DNA of 24,901 nucleotides. Origin: JAAYYY01 sp964602995 (GTDB lineage Bacteria > Chloroflexota > Anaerolineae > Promineifilales > Promineifilaceae). This document shows, one piece after another, positions 22,754 to 24,901 of the stretch. Under the pieces are notes generated by a model. It ran no database searches and was not told the DNA's origin. It was given only the letters and a program-made list of their open reading frames with translations. How positions within the stretch are numbered: the stretch's first letter is position 1; every line of letters starts with the position of its first letter. A program made the position numbers and the translations under genes. The stretch spans positions 1-24,901 of the forward strand of contig CAZRTM010000058.1 of assembly GCA_964602995.1 (NCBI GenBank), read 5' to 3'.

Positions 22754-24295
22754 ATGGGCACGATGGACTACATTGCAGTCCTCGGGGAAACAGGGGGCCT
22801 TACATCCGCTGATTCCTATAACACCGCCTGGGTTGCTCGTGTACCCGATGTGGCAGACCCTTCCAAACCGGCGTGGCCCCAGGCCCTCATCTACCTGCAG
22901 CACAACCAGTTGGCCGATGGCGGCTGGGGCGACCCGCATATCTACTACGCCCACGAACGCACAATCTCAACGCTGGCGGCCATACAGACGCTCTTAGAAT
23001 GGGGCGAAGCGCCGGACAGCGAGCGCATTACGCGTGGCATCAACGCGCTGTTCCGCTATGCCGCCGACCTGGGTACCGAACCACACGAACCGATTGGCTT
23101 CGAGCTGCTGCTGCCAAGGTTAGCACAGAGCCTGGAACGGTATGATTTGCCCCTGCCCAGGGAAGGGTGGAAAGGAATCGAGGTCATCTCTGCTCAGAAG
23201 AGCGCCCTCATCGGTTCCTTGCAGGTGCAATACGACAAGCCGCGCTCCTGGTGGTTCAATCTGGAAATGCTTCCCCGAGAACAACTTATCGAAATCGACG
23301 AGCGCATTCTGAACGAACATGGCGCAGTGGCCATTTCCCCCGCGGCCACCGCTGCCTACCTGCGCGCCCTGCGCCTCGATGGCCGTGACGCGCCCCGTTC
23401 AGCCGCCTTTCTCGAGCGCGTGCTGGCTCTCAGCGGGGGCGGCGCCGGCGTCTGCTATCCCATCGAAGGCTTTGAGATTATGTGGACGCTGGACAACTAC
23501 CTGCGCGCCGGGCTGCCTGCTGGGAAATCACGCCTGCAACCGATGTTGAAGTGGCTCCACGCCTACTGGCAATCTTCGTCCACCGGTATGTCACACAGCC
23601 GCGCCTTCCCCGTGGATGACGGCGACGACACAGCCGTGGCCTATCGCGTGCTGCGTAGCGCCGGCCTATCCATCTCAGACGGGCCTCTGCTCCGCTTCTG
23701 GGATGATGATACCGGCCAGTTCTATACCTATCTCGACGAGCGCACGCCTTCCATCTCCTCGGCCGTGCACGCTCTCTTCGCCTTCCGCCAGGACGAACGC
23801 AACAAGCGGCATGAAGAGATTGCTGAAAAGATTACGCAAGGGCTGCGACGAGAGATGGATCGCTACGGCGTGCTCCACGACAAGTGGCACGCTTCCCCTC
23901 TCTATGCCACCACCCGGGTCATCGAACCGCTCATCGGGTGGGACGACGATCTGGCCTGCCGCTGCGTGGAAGTGGTGCTGTCCCAACAGCTACCAGATGG
24001 CGGCTGGGGACAGGGCGACAGCTCCACCCTGGAAGAAACGGCGCTGGCTGTCCTTGGCCTCATAGCCGCCCGGCGCTGTGGGCTGCTGCCCAATACCTGT
24101 GCTCTTACACGCGCCGCTCGATTCATGGCCCAAAACGCACACGTCGCGCCCATAGAACGGCTCTGGATTGGCAAGGGCCTCTACCGGCCCGTAGGCGTCG
24201 TCAACTCCCTCGTAAACGCCGCCCACATGGCGCTACAAATCGAGCAAATTTCGTCGCAAAACGGCTCGGCGCCTTCGTTTGTGATTAGAGATTAG
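22754..24295 (+). CDS. Class II diterpene cyclase (Rv3377c-like, geranylgeranyl diphosphate cyclising)
   Basis: A 513-residue protonation-initiated terpene cyclase, close in length to Rv3377c (501). The catalytic acid motif is DGDD at 289-292, followed by TAVAY. Other landmarks are SADSYNTAWVARVP (18-31), a first QW-like repeat QLADGGWGD (52-60), a second QQLPDGGWGQGDSSTLEET near 414-432, FEIMWTLDNYL (240-250), and LHDKWHASPLYATT near 375-388. There is no DDxxD class I motif and no alpha domain, so it should make a bicyclic diphosphate and leave removal of diphosphate to a partner, fitting the divergent Rv3378c-like gene. ATG at 22754 follows AAGG by nine bases. The product (halimadienyl, kolavenyl, copalyl or other) cannot be told from sequence. 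The last four residues and the stop are supplied by a heptamer repeat. Confidence 0.88.
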   Translation: MGTMDYIAVLGETGGLTSADSYNTAWVARVPDVADPSKPAWPQALIYLQHNQLADGGWGDPHIYYAHERTISTLAAIQTLLEWGEAPDSERITRGINALFRYAADLGTEPHEPIGFELLLPRLAQSLERYDLPLPREGWKGIEVISAQKSALIGSLQVQYDKPRSWWFNLEMLPREQLIEIDERILNEHGAVAISPAATAAYLRALRLDGRDAPRSAAFLERVLALSGGGAGVCYPIEGFEIMWTLDNYLRAGLPAGKSRLQPMLKWLHAYWQSSSTGMSHSRAFPVDDGDDTAVAYRVLRSAGLSISDGPLLRFWDDDTGQFYTYLDERTPSISSAVHALFAFRQDERNKRHEEIAEKITQGLRREMDRYGVLHDKWHASPLYATTRVIEPLIGWDDDLACRCVEVVLSQQLPDGGWGQGDSSTLEETALAVLGLIAARRCGLLPNTCALTRAARFMAQNAHVAPIERLWIGKGLYRPVGVVNSLVNAAHMALQIEQISSQNGSAPSFVIRD

Positions 24296-24310
24296 AGATT
24301 GGAGATTGGG
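24283..24310. repeat. Heptamer tandem repeat (GATTAGA/GATTGGA), four units
   Basis: The units at 24283, 24290, 24297 and 24304 are GATTAGA twice, GATTGGA and GATTGGG. The second unit contains the cyclase TAG stop (24293-24295). The array is in opposite orientation to those at 24751 and 24833 and is followed by ACAGCGGAACACGGGG, which has an inverted partner near 24811-24832. Confidence 0.85.
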
Positions 24311-24440
24311 ACAGCGGAACACGGGGAGCCACGGAGAGAACGGAGGATCACGGGGGGGGGGAGAGGGGTTGGTTTGTAGTTGGCGCTTTTGTGAGGCTCG
24401 ACACGAGGGGCACTCAAGTGCCTACTACTGCTCTGTTATC

Positions 24441-24457
24441 CAGAATTTTGAATTCTG
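24441..24457. repeat. CAGAATT-TTG-AATTCTG hairpin
   Basis: Perfect 7-base arms and a 3-base loop. The arm sequence is contained in the longer palindrome at 7991-8013, so the two look like members of one small repeat family. Confidence 0.6.
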
Positions 24458-24461
24458 CTAT

Positions 24462-24504
24462 GGCCGGTCTCTTCATTATTGCTGTGGCCGGTCTCTTCAT
24501 AATT
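24462..24504 (+). repeat. Two truncated copies of the palindromic element's left arm
   Basis: GGCCGGTCTCTTCAT occurs at 24462-24476 and again at 24486-24500, each followed by AAT- or TATT-type spacer and then GCTGT. Only the left arm is present, with C-to-T change at its inner end. They precede full copy D, giving four left arms in a row within about 150 bases. Confidence 0.75.
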
Positions 24505-24579
24505 GCTGTGGCCGGTCTCCCGACCGTGCCACTTGTCTCCATGAGCGCGGCGGGCGCGGTCAGGAGACCGGCCCGAGCA
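24505..24579 (+). repeat. 75-bp palindromic element, copy D
   Basis: Same length and arms as copies A and B, GCTGT start and CGAGCA end, with centre CACTTGTCTCCATGAGCG. It is in the same orientation as A and B. Confidence 0.9.
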
Positions 24580-24589
24580 ATAGAAAGCT

Positions 24590-24678
24590 GCTGTGGCCGG
24601 TCTCCTATGGCCGTATCGGCCCCCGCGCCACCTGTCTCCATGAGAGCAGTGGGCGCGGTCAGGAGACCGGCCCGAGCA
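24590..24678 (+). repeat. 89-bp palindromic element, copy E (extended arm)
   Basis: The arms are at 24595-24605 and 24662-24672. A 14-base extension (TATGGCCGTATCGGCCCC region) follows the left arm. Compared with copy C, the extension sits on the opposite side relative to the flanks and centre. Confidence 0.88.
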
Positions 24679-24719
24679 ATACGCGCCTCGCATAACCAAC
24701 TAACAAACCATCCAACCCA

Positions 24720-24778
24720 TCTGCGTCAATCCGCGTCCATCTGCGGCAAAAATCTCCAGTCTCCAATCTCCAATCTCC
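24720..24778. repeat. Compound repeat: CTGCGTCAATCCGCGTCC leader plus heptamer array
   Basis: CATCTGCGGCAAAA (24738-24751) leads directly into four heptamers (AATCTCC, AGTCTCC, AATCTCC, AATCTCC; 24751-24778). The same leader-plus-heptamer arrangement occurs at 178-225. Confidence 0.75.
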
Positions 24779-24795
24779 CCACCCCTCCGCGGCTC

Positions 24796-24881
24796 TCCGT
24801 CCCCTCCGTGCAACTCCGTGTCCCGCTGTTCCAATCTCTAATCTCCAATCTCTAATCTCCAATCTCCAATCTCCGATCTCC
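24796..24881. repeat. CTCCGTG-type repeat plus seven-unit heptamer array, inverted copy of 24283-24346
   Basis: The segment 24796-24832 is an imperfect reverse complement of 24311-24346 (ACAGCGG, ACACGG and CACGGAG blocks all pair). The heptamers at 24833-24881 are in reverse orientation to those at 24283-24310. The rest of 24296-24901 holds no gene; it consists of these repeats, a G9-10 run near 24352, and short unassigned spacers. Confidence 0.75.
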
Positions 24882-24901
24882 AACCCCCAAAACCCTCTCC
24901 A

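Noticed and set aside
22754..24295. Squalene-hopene cyclase
   Set aside because: It is too short (513 residues), has only two QW-like repeats, and its N-terminal SYNTAWVA block and DGDD context fit diterpene class II cyclases.
24462..24678. Possible CRISPR-like array because of repeated GGCCGGTCTC units
   Set aside because: The repeats are palindromic elements of 75 or 89 bases with short irregular spacers and conserved centres, not 25-40-base direct repeats with unique spacers, and there are no cas genes.

Overview
The window reads as a GC-rich chromosomal segment of a Chloroflexota bacterium, probably from the Anaerolineae or Caldilineae side of the phylum. This is inferred from three things: very long multi-GAF sensory proteins, a paired diterpene cyclase and Rv3378c-like synthase of the kind described in Herpetosiphon, and intergenic spaces packed with short palindromic and heptameric repeats. 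No rRNA, tRNA, phage, transposase or CRISPR array was seen. Fourteen complete protein genes and one partial gene are supported.

Layout. Positions 1-59 hold the 5' end of a minus-strand gene that leaves the window. Positions 224-4253 are a minus-strand polyamine-type ABC transporter operon ordered potD, potB, potC, potA, with a strong hairpin between potD and potB. A repeat-filled divergent gap (4254-4799) holds two copies of a palindromic element and a two-armed hairpin structure. It is followed by a plus-strand group: an SDR epimerase-like enzyme with a C-terminal membrane anchor, a small four-helix membrane protein, a terminator hairpin, and a THUMP-like SAM methyltransferase. A repeat cluster (7676-7940) separates these from a minus-strand CPA2-type cation/proton antiporter (8017-9330).

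Positions 9660-21463 are one long minus-strand signalling cluster. In transcription order it encodes a six-helix GAF protein, a HAMP-GAF protein, a sugar-binding-type lipoprotein with no transporter partners, a 1594-residue HAMP protein with many GAF domains, a PAS/GAF histidine kinase starting one base after the previous stop, and a single-domain response regulator. Three of the membrane receptors have no kinase domain and end in the same short tail. The simplest reading is a multi-receptor sensory complex feeding one kinase and one receiver, with the lipoprotein supplying an extracellular ligand signal.

Positions 21644-24295 hold two divergent genes. One encodes a class II diterpene cyclase with a DGDD acid motif and strong resemblance to Mycobacterium tuberculosis Rv3377c. 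The other encodes a cis-prenyltransferase-fold protein resembling Rv3378c (tuberculosinol/isotuberculosinol synthase). Together they suggest a two-step diterpenoid pathway. The synthase has Gly where Rv3378c has Asp34. The window ends in about 600 bases of repeats (24296-24901), including a compound inverted repeat.

Similarity statements about named proteins come from memory of those families and not from a search. Domain limits are approximate.
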